Shown here: positions 35,090-44,247 of the stretch, one piece after another
How positions within the stretch are numbered: position 1 is the first letter of the stretch
Layout of the letters: the number at the start of each line of letters is the position of its first letter
Translations under genes and position numbers: made by a program
Notes under the pieces: generated by a model
Databases searched by the model: none
Told to the model about the DNA's origin: nothing
The model's input: only the letters and a program-made list of their open reading frames with translations
Source: an uncultured Collinsella sp.
GTDB taxonomy: Bacteria > Actinomycetota > Coriobacteriia > Coriobacteriales > Coriobacteriaceae
DNA length: 64,000 bases
Reading direction: 5' to 3'
Assembly (NCBI GenBank): GCA_900544135.1
Contig: UQTU01000004.1
Coordinates: 1-64,000 of the forward strand

Positions 35090-35199
35090 ATTCGCTCCCA
35101 TGCGATGTTTCTCCATTTAAACAAGAATTGTAATGCATGTGCAGATATCCAGGCGACTGCCAGCCCGGCTTAACGAGAGTCGCCACAGCTCGAAATTGC

Positions 35200-35426
35200 A
35201 CCTCCGTTGCGAGGCCTCAAGAAGCCGCACAGAACCTCGCACAAATCGTCCGCCGCGCTCCCGATTGGTGGAGGTTGCCGCGCAGCCCCTTGCCCCCTCT
35301 TCGCTCCGGCGCGGCTTTGCGGTCTCCGACATGCTCAGGGCCGCGGCCGAGCACGACGTCGCCTGGGAGGAAGCGGAACAAATGGGTGCCGGGGTGTACG
35401 CCCGCCTGTTCCCGGAGCGCGGGTAG
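35200..35426 (+). pseudogene. IS21 istA N-terminal remnant
   Basis: The + strand frame ends with MLRAAAEHDVAWEEAEQMGAG followed by VYARLFPERG, which resembles the region after the helix-turn-helix in IS21 IstA transposases, where a LFPE-type motif is usual. It is only a fragment of the gene. Confidence 0.45.
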
Positions 35427-35530
35427 CCTGTTTTTAACAAGACTAATCTTTAGGAATTCATGGTTTATTTCTTTCGGGTCTCACGGCGTTGCCTCAGCCC
35501 ACCCATCGCGGGAACGCCTGCATCCTTCCG

Positions 35531-35700
35531 CTACTCGTTTCCCTTCCCAAGCATGAGGGAACGGTCGAGGCGCTTGCTCCCGCCGCCGAACTCAACGAGA
35601 CGGCCGTGGTGGATCAGGCGGTTGCACACCGCGGGAGCGGAGGGTGCGCACCGCGAGGGACGGCCCGCGGCACAACCGACCCGGCGCGGCACCCGTAGCG
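35531..35700 (-). pseudogene. IS21 istB C-terminal remnant
   Basis: Read on the minus strand, the frame VCNRLIHHGRLVEFGGGSKR ends with a stop at 35531-35533. This resembles the end of the IstB helper ATPase. It faces the istA piece, so the element was rearranged as well as truncated. I see nothing else of note in 35427-35814. Confidence 0.5.
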
Positions 35701-35814
35701 GACGTTCCCCGATGAGTGAGCACGCGGCAGTGGTTGCCCCGCTGGGCGGCGAAATTAACGTCCGCGCAAAACCATAGGATAGAGGCTAGTAACTTTTAGC
35801 GTGATTGGAGTCAT

Positions 35815-36405
35815 ATGCCGCAATCAAACATGTTCGACGTCGCAACTTGCGTCGCAGCTATCGTGAGCGCCCTCAGCGCCGTCGCTGCCGTTGTTGCCTA
35901 CCTCGAATTTGATACCGACCATTCCTGCATGCACCTAATTGTTGAGAACATAGGCAACGGGGTGGCAAGGGGCATTCAGATTGAAGGCTTTGATTGCAGC
36001 CTGGCCACTGAAGAGCTTAGAAACTACCTTTTGGAGAAGATCTTCGTGGCACACGGAATCCCCCTGTCTCGTACCTAATGCTTGGCGAAAGACAGTTATC
36101 CTCAAAGCCGGAGACATGAGGGCGCGAGCTGATTTATCTTCGCCAGTAACCGCTTCTTATACGCGAACTGGATTCGCCGGCAAATCTGTTGCCCGTTCTG
36201 AAGTTTTCCGTTGGACTATAGATCTTTTTCTGGCTCGCTTTATACAAAGTCAGATTTGAATCAAATAAAGACCTCTTTGGACAAAATCGAAAAGCACCTT
36301 GCTTCAATTCCATCTTTGGCCAGCAAGTCGGGCACGAGGTGGTTGGCTTTCGTCCGCCATGCTATCATTGCACCGTTTGTATTGCATAACGGTGCTGGAG
36401 CTTCT
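35815..36405 (+). pseudogene. Membrane protein gene broken by two frameshifts
   Basis: Three + strand frames join into one protein: an N-terminal membrane segment (VAAIVSALSAVAAVVAYLEF) and MHLIVENIGNGVARGIQIEG (from 35815), then WRKTVILKAGDMRARADLSS (frame shift near a C-run at 36060), then LDYRSFSGSLYTKSDLNQIK (shift near 36200). The combination resembles small membrane proteins with a periplasm-like beta domain and a C-terminal coiled coil (KTSLDKIEKHLASI). The last frame runs on without a stop into the RHH gene at 36406. Confidence 0.55.
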
Positions 36406-36609
36406 ATGAACTACTCAGAGCTTGCGGAAAGTGGGGCGACGCAAAACGAGCGTCGTGGCTTTCTCGCCGAAGGCGATACGGTGGCAATCACCATTCGCAT
36501 TCCCGCCAACCTCAAAAAGGCCGCGGTTGAAGAAGCTGCACTCAGAGGATTGAGCTTTAGTGCGTACGTGCGCACATCGCTGATCGACTCGTTACTTGAC
36601 GAGGATTAG
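36406..36609 (+). CDS. Small ribbon-helix-helix protein
   Basis: A 67-aa CopG/RHH-like DNA-binding protein (TVAITIRIPANLKKAAVEEA followed by FSAYVRTSLIDSLL), as in antitoxins and small repressors. ATG 36406 has GGAG five bases upstream. The frame is open further upstream as the end of a broken membrane protein gene. It lies 50 bases before the cytosine methyltransferase gene and may regulate the restriction operon; restriction-modification systems often use a small controller protein, although those are usually XRE-type. Confidence 0.65.
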   Translation: MNYSELAESGATQNERRGFLAEGDTVAITIRIPANLKKAAVEEAALRGLSFSAYVRTSLIDSLLDED

Positions 36610-36659
36610 TAGAGCGAGAATCTATCCATCCACCCATTGAATGAAGAAATAGGAATCAC

Positions 36660-37901
36660 GTGAACGACAAGAGAGAACTTAGGGTTAACTCATTCTTTGC
36701 CGGTATCGGTGGCTTCGACCTGGGCTTTGAGCGCCAGGGCTATATGAATACGTTTATCTGCGAAAATAATGGGTTCTGCAATGAGGTCCTCAGCGCCCGA
36801 TGGCCTAACGTCACGAAGGCCGGCGACATTAACGAGGTCAAACCCGAGATCATTCCTGATGCCGAGATTTGGTGTGGCGGCTTTCCCTGCCAAGACATCT
36901 CTGTTGCTCGCGGCTCAATGTCACGCCTTGGACTTAAGGGGAGCAGATCCGGTCTATTCCATCGATTCGCGGAGCTGATTGGTGAAAAGAAACCGGAAGC
37001 CGTTCTCATTGAAAACGTTGCCGGTCTTTTCAATTCGAATAAGGGAAATGACTTCGCCGTCATTCTTGCGACGATGAACGAACTTGGATATGGAGTTGCT
37101 TGGAGGCTGTTGAACAGCCGGTACTTCGGCGTCCCTCAATCGCGCCCGCGTGTCTATCTCTGCTGCTGGAAGGGTAAGCCTACAAAGGCCTTCTCTTCAA
37201 TCTTCGAGAACTCGGTACCTTCAAAACCCTCCGGTGTTCGCAGCTCTTTCATTACCGAGTCAACCCCCAAAGGCCTATATCCTCGCGTTCCTGTAACTGG
37301 CTATTGCCTTGCCGCTACATCGGGCAGACACACTGGCACCGACTGGAGCAGAACCTACGTAACCTGCGCCGACGGTGTGCGAAGGCTCACGCCAATCGAA
37401 TGCGAAAGACTCCAAGGTTTCCCGGACAACTGGACCAATGTAGAGGGAGATACCGAAGACTCAGACTCTCTTCGGTATGCCGCTATAGGAAATGCCGTCT
37501 CTGTGCCTGTAATCGAATGGATTGCAGGACGGATGAAGTCCGCCTATGCAGATCCCTCTCCCGAGTCTATCGACAATCTTGTCAGCAATCATCAATGCTT
37601 TAACAACGCGTCTTGGCGTGATGTCCCCGACATTGACTTCGAGCATGAAAAGCTAGTCTGGCCGAAGTCAGGACTGATGTGGGATGGTAAGTACATCTCC
37701 GTCGACCATCGCGAGGCACCTTGCTCACCCGCAACCTCCACGCTTTACCAGATAGTCGAGAAGGATGATGTGAATCCCCGCTACTACCTGACTCCAAACG
37801 CAGCCGAAGGAATTCTTAGGCGCGTCGACAACAATAACCGCCAGCTTTTTGGCCCGCTGCGTGATGGCCTAGAGAAGCTGTCGGGAAGGAGGGCTAAATG
37901 A
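36660..37901 (+). CDS. DNA (cytosine-5) methyltransferase of LlaJI-type system
   Basis: A 413-aa C5 methyltransferase. Motif I is FFAGIGGFDLGFERQG, motif IV the catalytic GGFPCQDIS, motif VI LIENVAGLF, motif VIII VPQSRPRVYL and motif X YAAIGNAVSVPVIEW. The target-recognition region is short. A C-terminal extension of about 110 residues contains YYLTPNAAEGILRRVDNNNR, a module I associate with phage-type cytosine methyltransferases. It starts with GTG, weakly supported by AGGA. Its stop overlaps the start of the R1 gene by four bases. It protects host DNA from the R1-R2 nuclease. Confidence 0.93.
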   Translation: MNDKRELRVNSFFAGIGGFDLGFERQGYMNTFICENNGFCNEVLSARWPNVTKAGDINEVKPEIIPDAEIWCGGFPCQDISVARGSMSRLGLKGSRSGLFHRFAELIGEKKPEAVLIENVAGLFNSNKGNDFAVILATMNELGYGVAWRLLNSRYFGVPQSRPRVYLCCWKGKPTKAFSSIFENSVPSKPSGVRSSFITESTPKGLYPRVPVTGYCLAATSGRHTGTDWSRTYVTCADGVRRLTPIECERLQGFPDNWTNVEGDTEDSDSLRYAAIGNAVSVPVIEWIAGRMKSAYADPSPESIDNLVSNHQCFNNASWRDVPDIDFEHEKLVWPKSGLMWDGKYISVDHREAPCSPATSTLYQIVEKDDVNPRYYLTPNAAEGILRRVDNNNRQLFGPLRDGLEKLSGRRAK

Positions 37902-39529
37902 TGACGGGCGCTCCAAAATTCGTGACCATGAGGCTGGGCAAAGATAGCGTCGCAGATATTAAGCGAATCGATGCCTGTGAGGGCGGTATCCAAGATCCGC
38001 CCATTTTCCTTTCCGTAACCTGCAAACAGGTTCCGAGAGAACTTAAGGCCGGTACATTTGTCCTTCTATGGCTTGGATCGGATAACTCTAAAGGCATCAA
38101 GACCGCGTGGAAGCAGGGAGTCCGAGCGGTTGCCCGCATTGAAGAAGTGAAACTCGGCGAAAAGCATAATGACGATTCCGTAACGATCGTCTCCATCGGT
38201 TACGCGTTTCCGATGTCTATGGACAAGATCGACTTACTTGAAGCTAATCCGGAGGCTTACGTCCACTTCTCCGACCTCCCGCTCGTCGGGCTGTCAGAGT
38301 ACGCAAACCAAACTATTCGCAAAGTCGAATATGGAAAGCGTAGCGATATGGGGGCCCTACTCGTCGCTTGCGGTGCTGCAATTAACAGCTCGCTCAAAGA
38401 CTTGTTTGTTGTTTACCCTGACCTTAGGAAACTGGTTGAGGATAGCGTCTTTCCCCAGGCGAGAAGGCTGTCAATCTCTGCCTCAATCGGAGAGCCCCAC
38501 AATCTCATCTACTTCGGCGCGCCGGGCACTGGCAAGTCCCACAGCCTGAACGTGCTCGCTGGAAAATACTTCGACAAGGCGCACACGCGCCGCGTCACCT
38601 TCCATCCCGACTACAGCTATGCCTCGTTCGTCGGCTGCTATAAGCCCGCGATGCGCTGGCCAAAACAGAAGGATGACGAGTCCCTCTCCGAGAATATGGG
38701 TCGCCCCTACGTCTCCTACGAGTTCGTGCCCGGCCCACTCGTAAAGAGTTACGTCGAGGCGATGACGCACCCCGACGAGAACTTCCTGCTCATCGTGGAG
38801 GAGATCAACCGCGCGAACCCCGCCGCGACCTTCGGCGACGTGTTCCAGCTGCTCGACCGAGACGGCGACGGAGAGAGCGAGTACGACGTGGACGTCCCCG
38901 TCGACCTCGGAGAGCACCTCTGGAAGGAGTTCTGCCACACGTCCGGTCGCGCGGATGAGGTTCCAGGGCTCTACAGCCGCGAGGAGAACGCCGCATGTCG
39001 TGTGAACACGATGCGCCTGCCTTCCAACCTCTACATCTGGGCGACTATGAACAGCGCCGACCAGGGCGTGTTCCCGATGGACACCGCCTTCAAGCGCCGC
39101 TGGGAGTTCCGCTACATGGGGATCGACGAGGGCGAAGGGAAGTACGCCGGCAAGGTCGTGCGCATCGGCTCGAGGCGCGAGCCCGTGGAGTGGAACGCCC
39201 TGCGCCACGCCATCAACGGCCTGCTCAAGGGCAAGGCGCGCGTCAACGAGGACAAGCTCCTGGGTCCGTTCTTCCTCAAGGAGTCTACACTGGATGACGA
39301 CGAGGGCTTCGACGAGGCGTTCAAGAGCAAGGTGCTGCTCTACCTCTACGAGGACGCCGCGAAGATGAAGCGCCCCAAGGTGTTCCGCCATCCCGACTTC
39401 ACCTACTCCGAGATCTGCGCCGAGTACGACAGCTCCGCCGACGGCGTCTTCGCCCTCGACACGCCCGTCGAGCGCGCGGCGGAGGGCGAGGATGCCGATG
39501 GGGACGCCGAGACGGGCGCGGAGGCGTAA
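37898..39529 (+). CDS. LlaJI-type restriction subunit R1: McrB-like AAA+ motor
   Basis: A 543-aa protein. Residues about 1-190 form a domain with FVLLWLGSDNSKGIKTAWKQ and VRAVARIEEV that looks like an EVE/PUA- or B3-type DNA-binding fold (inference). The rest is a McrB-type AAA+ module: FGAPGTGKSHSLNVLAG, FHPDYSYASFVGCYKP, LLIVEEINRANPAATFGDV, WATMNSADQGVFPMD and AFKRRWEFRYM. It should drive the R2 nuclease. DNA composition changes inside the gene near 38500: the first part is about 50 percent GC, the AAA part near 70 percent. The tail is rich in Glu, Asp and Ala. Confidence 0.9.
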   Translation: MMTGAPKFVTMRLGKDSVADIKRIDACEGGIQDPPIFLSVTCKQVPRELKAGTFVLLWLGSDNSKGIKTAWKQGVRAVARIEEVKLGEKHNDDSVTIVSIGYAFPMSMDKIDLLEANPEAYVHFSDLPLVGLSEYANQTIRKVEYGKRSDMGALLVACGAAINSSLKDLFVVYPDLRKLVEDSVFPQARRLSISASIGEPHNLIYFGAPGTGKSHSLNVLAGKYFDKAHTRRVTFHPDYSYASFVGCYKPAMRWPKQKDDESLSENMGRPYVSYEFVPGPLVKSYVEAMTHPDENFLLIVEEINRANPAATFGDVFQLLDRDGDGESEYDVDVPVDLGEHLWKEFCHTSGRADEVPGLYSREENAACRVNTMRLPSNLYIWATMNSADQGVFPMDTAFKRRWEFRYMGIDEGEGKYAGKVVRIGSRREPVEWNALRHAINGLLKGKARVNEDKLLGPFFLKESTLDDDEGFDEAFKSKVLLYLYEDAAKMKRPKVFRHPDFTYSEICAEYDSSADGVFALDTPVERAAEGEDADGDAETGAEA

Positions 39530-39532
39530 CCC

Positions 39533-41014
39533 ATGGCCTTCGACCCCGTTTACGTGCGGGAACGGGACTACTACTCGGTCGGCGACCTCGCGCGGCTGCT
39601 CAGGCTCGACCTGTGCGACGCCCTCGCGTGCGTGAGGGCGTGGGCCTCTCGCGGCGTGCTGACGCTCAGGAGCGATGTCGCGCCCGAGGGCGAGGACGCC
39701 GACGAGGAGCTCGCCGCCCTCGGCAAGTACCAGTTCACGTGGGTGGGCCTTGCCCGCTGGCGCCGCGTGCTCGTCTGCGCGTACCCGAAGTACTACCCCC
39801 GTCCCTCCGACGAGTTCCCTCATCCCCCGGAGGCGGAGCTCGCGCAGGTGTTCCGCGTGCTGCGCAAGAGCTCGGGCGGTCTCGCTGGCATCGGCGCCGC
39901 GCTGCCGGACGCCGACGAGGACGGCGGACCGCTCTCGCTCATGCTGGCCCTGCTGGGCTCCTACGAGGAGAACGGCGTCTACACGAACTACGTGCGTGTC
40001 ATCCGCGACAACGGCTCCGGCGAGATCGCCTGGGACCGCACCATCGCGCAGAACCAGCCCTTCATGGACCGCGACACGCCGGTCTACTTCGACCTCAAGA
40101 CACGCGACACCTCCCGCGACGCCGCCGACCTGGTGACGCGCCTGCACCGCTGCGTGCTGACGCGGTGCTCTGCCGGCCTGCGCCGCTGGGGCGTGGACGA
40201 GCTGCTGGAGCTCGCCGAGGTGGACCTCTCCGGCGAGGAGCTGGAGGACCTGGGAGAGCCCGAGACCCTGACGCACCATCTCGAGCAGGAGCGCTCGGTG
40301 CAGTTCGTGACGTGGAAGCAGGACGTCATCGACATGCTGCTGCGCTACCTGAACCCGTCCGAGGAATACGAGAGCCCCGAGGAGGAGTTCTGCCTGGGCA
40401 CTTCGTCCTTCTACCACGCGTGGGAACTGGCATGCAAGACCGCTTTCGGGGACAGGCTCGCCGACCGCATAGACTCGCTGGGGCTTCCGCTCGCCGAGGA
40501 CTGGCGCCAGCGCGGTGCGGAGACGCTTCTTGGTATCATCCCGAGGCCGGAGTGGACGGACGCCGGCGGTGCGGGCTGCGGGGACGTGAACACGCTGATT
40601 CCCGACGTCATAGGCATCCATGGAGATGGCGCTGGCGGCAGGGCGTTCTGCATCTACGACGCGAAGTACTACGCGCCGACGCTGCGCCCCGGCACCGCCA
40701 AGCGCGTGCCGGGCGTCGAGTCCGTGACGAAGCAGGTGCTCTACCAGAGCGCCTACGAGGGCTTCATCCGGGACAACGGGTTCTCCTCCGTGGCGAATGT
40801 CTTCCTGGTGCCGACCCACGAGGCCGAGGCGAGGCTCATGGGCGGGGTGCGCTTCCCAGGCGTCTTCGGGAAGCCTGAGCCGCCCCTCTCGGACGGGGTG
40901 GAGATGTGGGCTCTGCCCGCGGACTACGTGTTCGACTGCTATCTGGCAGGAAGACTGGCGGACGAGGAGCTGATCCAGAGGATGTGCGAAGGGAGCCTGG
41001 ATGGGGCACATTAG
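39533..41014 (+). CDS. LlaJI-family restriction endonuclease, R2 subunit
   Basis: A 493-aa protein that plays the McrC-like nuclease role. The N-terminal region has VRERDYYSVGDLARLLRLDL, similar to the winged helix at the start of LlaJI R2 proteins. The PD-(D/E)XK centre is LIPDVIGIHGDG..RAFCIYDAKYYAP, followed by KQVLYQSAYEGF. The GC content is very high, clearly unlike the methyltransferase gene and the Shedu gene on either side. The gene starts three bases after R1 stops and overlaps sduA by 14 bases. Confidence 0.88.
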   Translation: MAFDPVYVRERDYYSVGDLARLLRLDLCDALACVRAWASRGVLTLRSDVAPEGEDADEELAALGKYQFTWVGLARWRRVLVCAYPKYYPRPSDEFPHPPEAELAQVFRVLRKSSGGLAGIGAALPDADEDGGPLSLMLALLGSYEENGVYTNYVRVIRDNGSGEIAWDRTIAQNQPFMDRDTPVYFDLKTRDTSRDAADLVTRLHRCVLTRCSAGLRRWGVDELLELAEVDLSGEELEDLGEPETLTHHLEQERSVQFVTWKQDVIDMLLRYLNPSEEYESPEEEFCLGTSSFYHAWELACKTAFGDRLADRIDSLGLPLAEDWRQRGAETLLGIIPRPEWTDAGGAGCGDVNTLIPDVIGIHGDGAGGRAFCIYDAKYYAPTLRPGTAKRVPGVESVTKQVLYQSAYEGFIRDNGFSSVANVFLVPTHEAEARLMGGVRFPGVFGKPEPPLSDGVEMWALPADYVFDCYLAGRLADEELIQRMCEGSLDGAH

Positions 41015-42305
41015 TTTCGGGGACGCGCTTGATTGGGATGGCACGCACTACCCCAATCCTTCAAGTGCTATTGATGGGGCCATCAACATGGTCTCGACCT
41101 CTCGATACACGGCAAAATCCGACCCCGTTGAGTTGACAGAAACAACGGACAGGGTGAGGTACCGGTTCCTCGCGACCAATGTCGACAATCCGAAGGACCC
41201 CTCTCATTGTGTCGAGGGAAAATTCGTCTACGAGCGAAAGAAGAAGGGGGATCCCTCCTTTCCCTCAGACTCGACCGAATCTGAGCTGGACCCCGTTTCA
41301 AGGGGCATGCTCCAAAGAAAAGGCTTCAACGGCGATTGGCTCGAGCTCACTTTAGATACCGGAGAGACCCGCCGCCTATACGAAGCGCTTGATGCTCGCT
41401 ATCGAATTCATCAGGAGGCCGGTGGGGTTCAGGGTGGCAGCACGACGTATGTCCCCCTTGACCGCTCTGTAACCTCGCTTCTCAAGATGATGCGCGAAAA
41501 TCCCTCGGAAACCAGGCTGCTTTCAGATGGCAATAACTTCGAACTCGTCAAAGAGATGATTCGGCTCATGACCCAGGGGACGACTCGAGAGCAACTGAGC
41601 GAGATATTCTCCGAGCTGGAAAAGGGACATCTCGATGACTTCACGGTCAGTCTGAGTCTCGCCCAGCTCGAAAAGGCAGAAAAGGAAATCGCCGAGAACC
41701 TCGATAACAGCAATGAGGAATACTGGCAGAGATTATTCACCAACCATCAATGGATATTGTCGCAGGTATTCTCTGCCCCGTGCACGCTTCTCCAAGGCAA
41801 GGCGTATGTCGGAGGCAAGGCAATTGATAATTCCGGTGGCAATATCTGCGTTTTCCTCTACCAGAATGAGCTAACCAGCAACGTCACGCTCATCGAGATC
41901 AAGACTCTTCGGACGAATCTGCTCGGCACGATATACAGGGGAAAAGAGCCTGAGAACGCCGTCTACTCCCTGACCTCACATATGAGCGGAGCAGTGAACC
42001 AGGTGCTTAACTACCGGGACACGCTCACGAAGGACTACTACATGGTCAACGGGCGCTCGTCTTCTCACTTTGAGGCCCTTTCCTCAAAGTGCGTTGTAGT
42101 CATAGGGAGGATCTCTGAACTCGACACCGCGGGCAAAAAAGCTACCTTTGAGCATTATCGGAATAACCTCAGCGATGTGACTGTAGTTACTTTTGATGAG
42201 TTGCTCCAGCGAATCCGGGACCTCATTGCCGTACTCCGAACAGGCAACGAAGCGACCTCCCCGTCCTCGGGAACCCGGGAACCCGACATGGTCATTCCCT
42301 TCTAA
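41001..42305 (+). CDS. sduA: Shedu antiphage nuclease (SduA, DUF4263)
   Basis: A 434-aa protein ending in the Shedu/DUF4263 nuclease domain: EEYWQRLFTNHQWILSQVF, the PD-(D/E)XK core VTLIEIKTLRTNLL, a helix with GAVNQVLNYRDTL, then VVVIGRISEL and FEHYRNNLSDVTVVTFDELL. Shedu is a single-gene defence system that cuts or nicks DNA during phage infection. The N-terminal 200 residues are a variable sensing region. It overlaps the R2 gene by 14 bases, so it is translated from the same operon as the restriction system. Its DNA drops back to near 47 percent GC. Confidence 0.88.
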   Translation: MGHISFGDALDWDGTHYPNPSSAIDGAINMVSTSRYTAKSDPVELTETTDRVRYRFLATNVDNPKDPSHCVEGKFVYERKKKGDPSFPSDSTESELDPVSRGMLQRKGFNGDWLELTLDTGETRRLYEALDARYRIHQEAGGVQGGSTTYVPLDRSVTSLLKMMRENPSETRLLSDGNNFELVKEMIRLMTQGTTREQLSEIFSELEKGHLDDFTVSLSLAQLEKAEKEIAENLDNSNEEYWQRLFTNHQWILSQVFSAPCTLLQGKAYVGGKAIDNSGGNICVFLYQNELTSNVTLIEIKTLRTNLLGTIYRGKEPENAVYSLTSHMSGAVNQVLNYRDTLTKDYYMVNGRSSSHFEALSSKCVVVIGRISELDTAGKKATFEHYRNNLSDVTVVTFDELLQRIRDLIAVLRTGNEATSPSSGTREPDMVIPF

Positions 42306-42308
42306 TAA

Positions 42309-43637
42309 CGAGCTCAGGGCGTGGCTGCGGCGCGCAAGGAGCTTACTGCGGCGCAGGGCGTTGCCGACGATGCTGGCAACAAAGCGAACGCAGCATCGCA
42401 GGCAGTTGCCGCGAAGCAGGCGCAGGTTGATGCCGCTGCCGCTGATGTTGATGCTGCTGCGGCCAGGGTTTCTGAGGTTCAGGCCGCTGTGGAGCAGAAG
42501 CAGGCTGCAGCTGACGCCGCCGTGCGTGCCGTCAGCGATGCCCGCGCCGACCTGGACGCTGCCAACACTGCCGTCGCTGCGGCGCAGGATGTCGTGACCG
42601 CCAAGTCCGGAGCGCTCGATGTTGCCAAGGGCAAGGCCGCTGCTGCCAAGCGTGCGCTGGATGCCGCTCGTGCCGGTGTTGGCGACAAGCAGGATGCACT
42701 TGCCACAGCTCAGGACGAGCTGGCGGCGTACTCAGCCGATATCGCCGCTGCTCAGCGTGAGTTTGATGCGGCGTCGTCTGCACTCGAAGACGCTCGTGCC
42801 AATCAGCGCGGGGCGGAGGCCGAACTTGTTGCCGCCCAAGGCGATGCCGATCAGGCGGACATCGATGCTGCTGCCGTCCAGACGGAGCTCAATATGGCCC
42901 AGCAGGCTGTGAGCGATGCCGACGCCGCCGTGGCAACGGCTCAGGCAAAGTCTGATGCGGCTGCCGCCCGCGCCTCTGAGCTTAAGAACGCCGCCGCATC
43001 GCTTGCCAAGGCTACCGAGGACAAAGCCGCTGCCGATGCCGCGCTCGATGCTGCGGCGGATGCCGTGATGGATGCCGAGTACGACTTTGTGGAGGCTGAC
43101 AATGCCGTGACGGATGCGGCTGCCGCCCGCGATGCCTCTGCCGCCGCGGTTGCCCGCCTGCGCGGGATCAATCTTGCCGAAGCCATTGTTAACGGCAGCG
43201 CTGACGATGCGGACGAGGCGCTCAACGCCAAGATTGCCGCGGCTCACGATGCGGCCGAGCGCGCCGCGGCTGCCAAGGCCGAGCTCGATGCCGCCGTGGC
43301 TGCGGCGGATGCTGTGGCGCCGGCATACTTGGAGGCGCTTGCAAACTACACCACTGCCAAGGCCGAGCTCGACCAGGCTATTGTCGAGCTCAACGCCGAG
43401 ATCGCTCGCCAGGAGGCTGCCGAGCGCGGGAACGGCGAGCAGACCCAGCCCGCCACGCAAGTGACGTACCAGGCCAAACATGCGGCGGCAACAACCGAGG
43501 CCGCGACGTGGCAGACGGCGATGCCTGCCACGGGCGATACGTCCGACCTACTGGGTGAGACCTTCGTTATCGGCGGCACGGTCCTGGTGGCCGCCGGTGT
43601 CTTCCTGTCCGATAAGCGCCGCCAGCTGACCCGTTAG
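42309..43637 (+). pseudogene. 5'-truncated coiled-coil surface protein with sortase signal
   Basis: An Ala/Asp-rich, heptad-patterned protein (e.g. AAARVSEVQAAVEQKQAAAD) ends with a sorting signal: MPATGDTSD (LPxTG-like), a hydrophobic segment (FVIGGTVLVAAGVFL) and a basic tail DKRRQLTR. It should be anchored to the cell wall, yet it has no signal peptide: coding sequence starts within a few bases of the sduA stop, from an in-frame stop at 42306. A GTG at 42321 would give 438 aa, but the product could not be exported. I infer that the defence island replaced or cut away the 5' half. Confidence 0.75.
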
Positions 43638-43737
43638 GGACAGAAGAAAACGGATTGTTTTCGGCGCGCACCGAAAGGGACAAGAAGGTCCCACACGGCG
43701 CGCGCCGCTTTTTTCAAGAGCGATTAAGGAGTGACAT

Positions 43738-44094
43738 ATGCAAATTAGAGGAGAGGCGGCGATCGCTTGCGGATTCATGGCGGGCCTGGCAACGGGATTG
43801 CTGTTCGATGGGTGTTTTGACGGCTATATCAATCGATTCCGCGATTCTGATTTTTCGAGCGGCAAGCCTCAGAAAACGGGGCCGTCTCGTCAAGAGGTGG
43901 CCGCGCCCGTCGAGCCCCGCAGTGTAGATACCTCAAGAACGAAGGTAATCGTCACCAAGAACGGCAAGGTTTATCACCGTTCTACGGGATGCAAAAGCCT
44001 TAATCAAAAGGCCATTAGAACGAGCGTGCCATTGGCGACTGCGCTCAAACGAGGCAAGACACCCTGCCCAACATGTTGCCCACCAGTGGTTTAG
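43738..44094 (+). CDS. Small secreted or membrane protein with Cys-motif domain
   Basis: A 118-aa protein. A hydrophobic N-terminal segment (AIACGFMAGLATGLLFDG) is followed by a Pro/Ser linker and a compact C-terminal domain with KVYHRSTGCKSLNQ and ALKRGKTPCPTCCP. This spacing of Cys residues recalls the small YHxxxC..PCxxC domain at the ends of many secreted proteins of Firmicutes and actinobacteria; function unknown, probably metal binding. AAGGAG precedes ATG 43738. Confidence 0.7.
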   Translation: MQIRGEAAIACGFMAGLATGLLFDGCFDGYINRFRDSDFSSGKPQKTGPSRQEVAAPVEPRSVDTSRTKVIVTKNGKVYHRSTGCKSLNQKAIRTSVPLATALKRGKTPCPTCCPPVV

Positions 44095-44247
44095 ACGTTC
44101 CTTCGGGGGTGTCCTGCAAGGACATGGGTCCCTGCAGACACGCGGGCCTAAATACATGTCCGCGCGGCATGGGAGACTTAACCTGCCGCCCTGCTCTGCC
44201 GCGGCGGCATACACCTGAACAGCAACCCTCTAAGGAGTTCGATATCG

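Noticed and set aside
38483..41044. 853-aa minus-strand open frame across R1 and R2
   Set aside because: Shadow of high-GC coding sequence on the + strand, which carries clear AAA and nuclease motifs.
24840..42305. Integrated prophage or conjugative element
   Set aside because: No integrase, relaxase, structural phage genes or recognisable attachment repeats; the block looks like a defence island built with insertion sequences.
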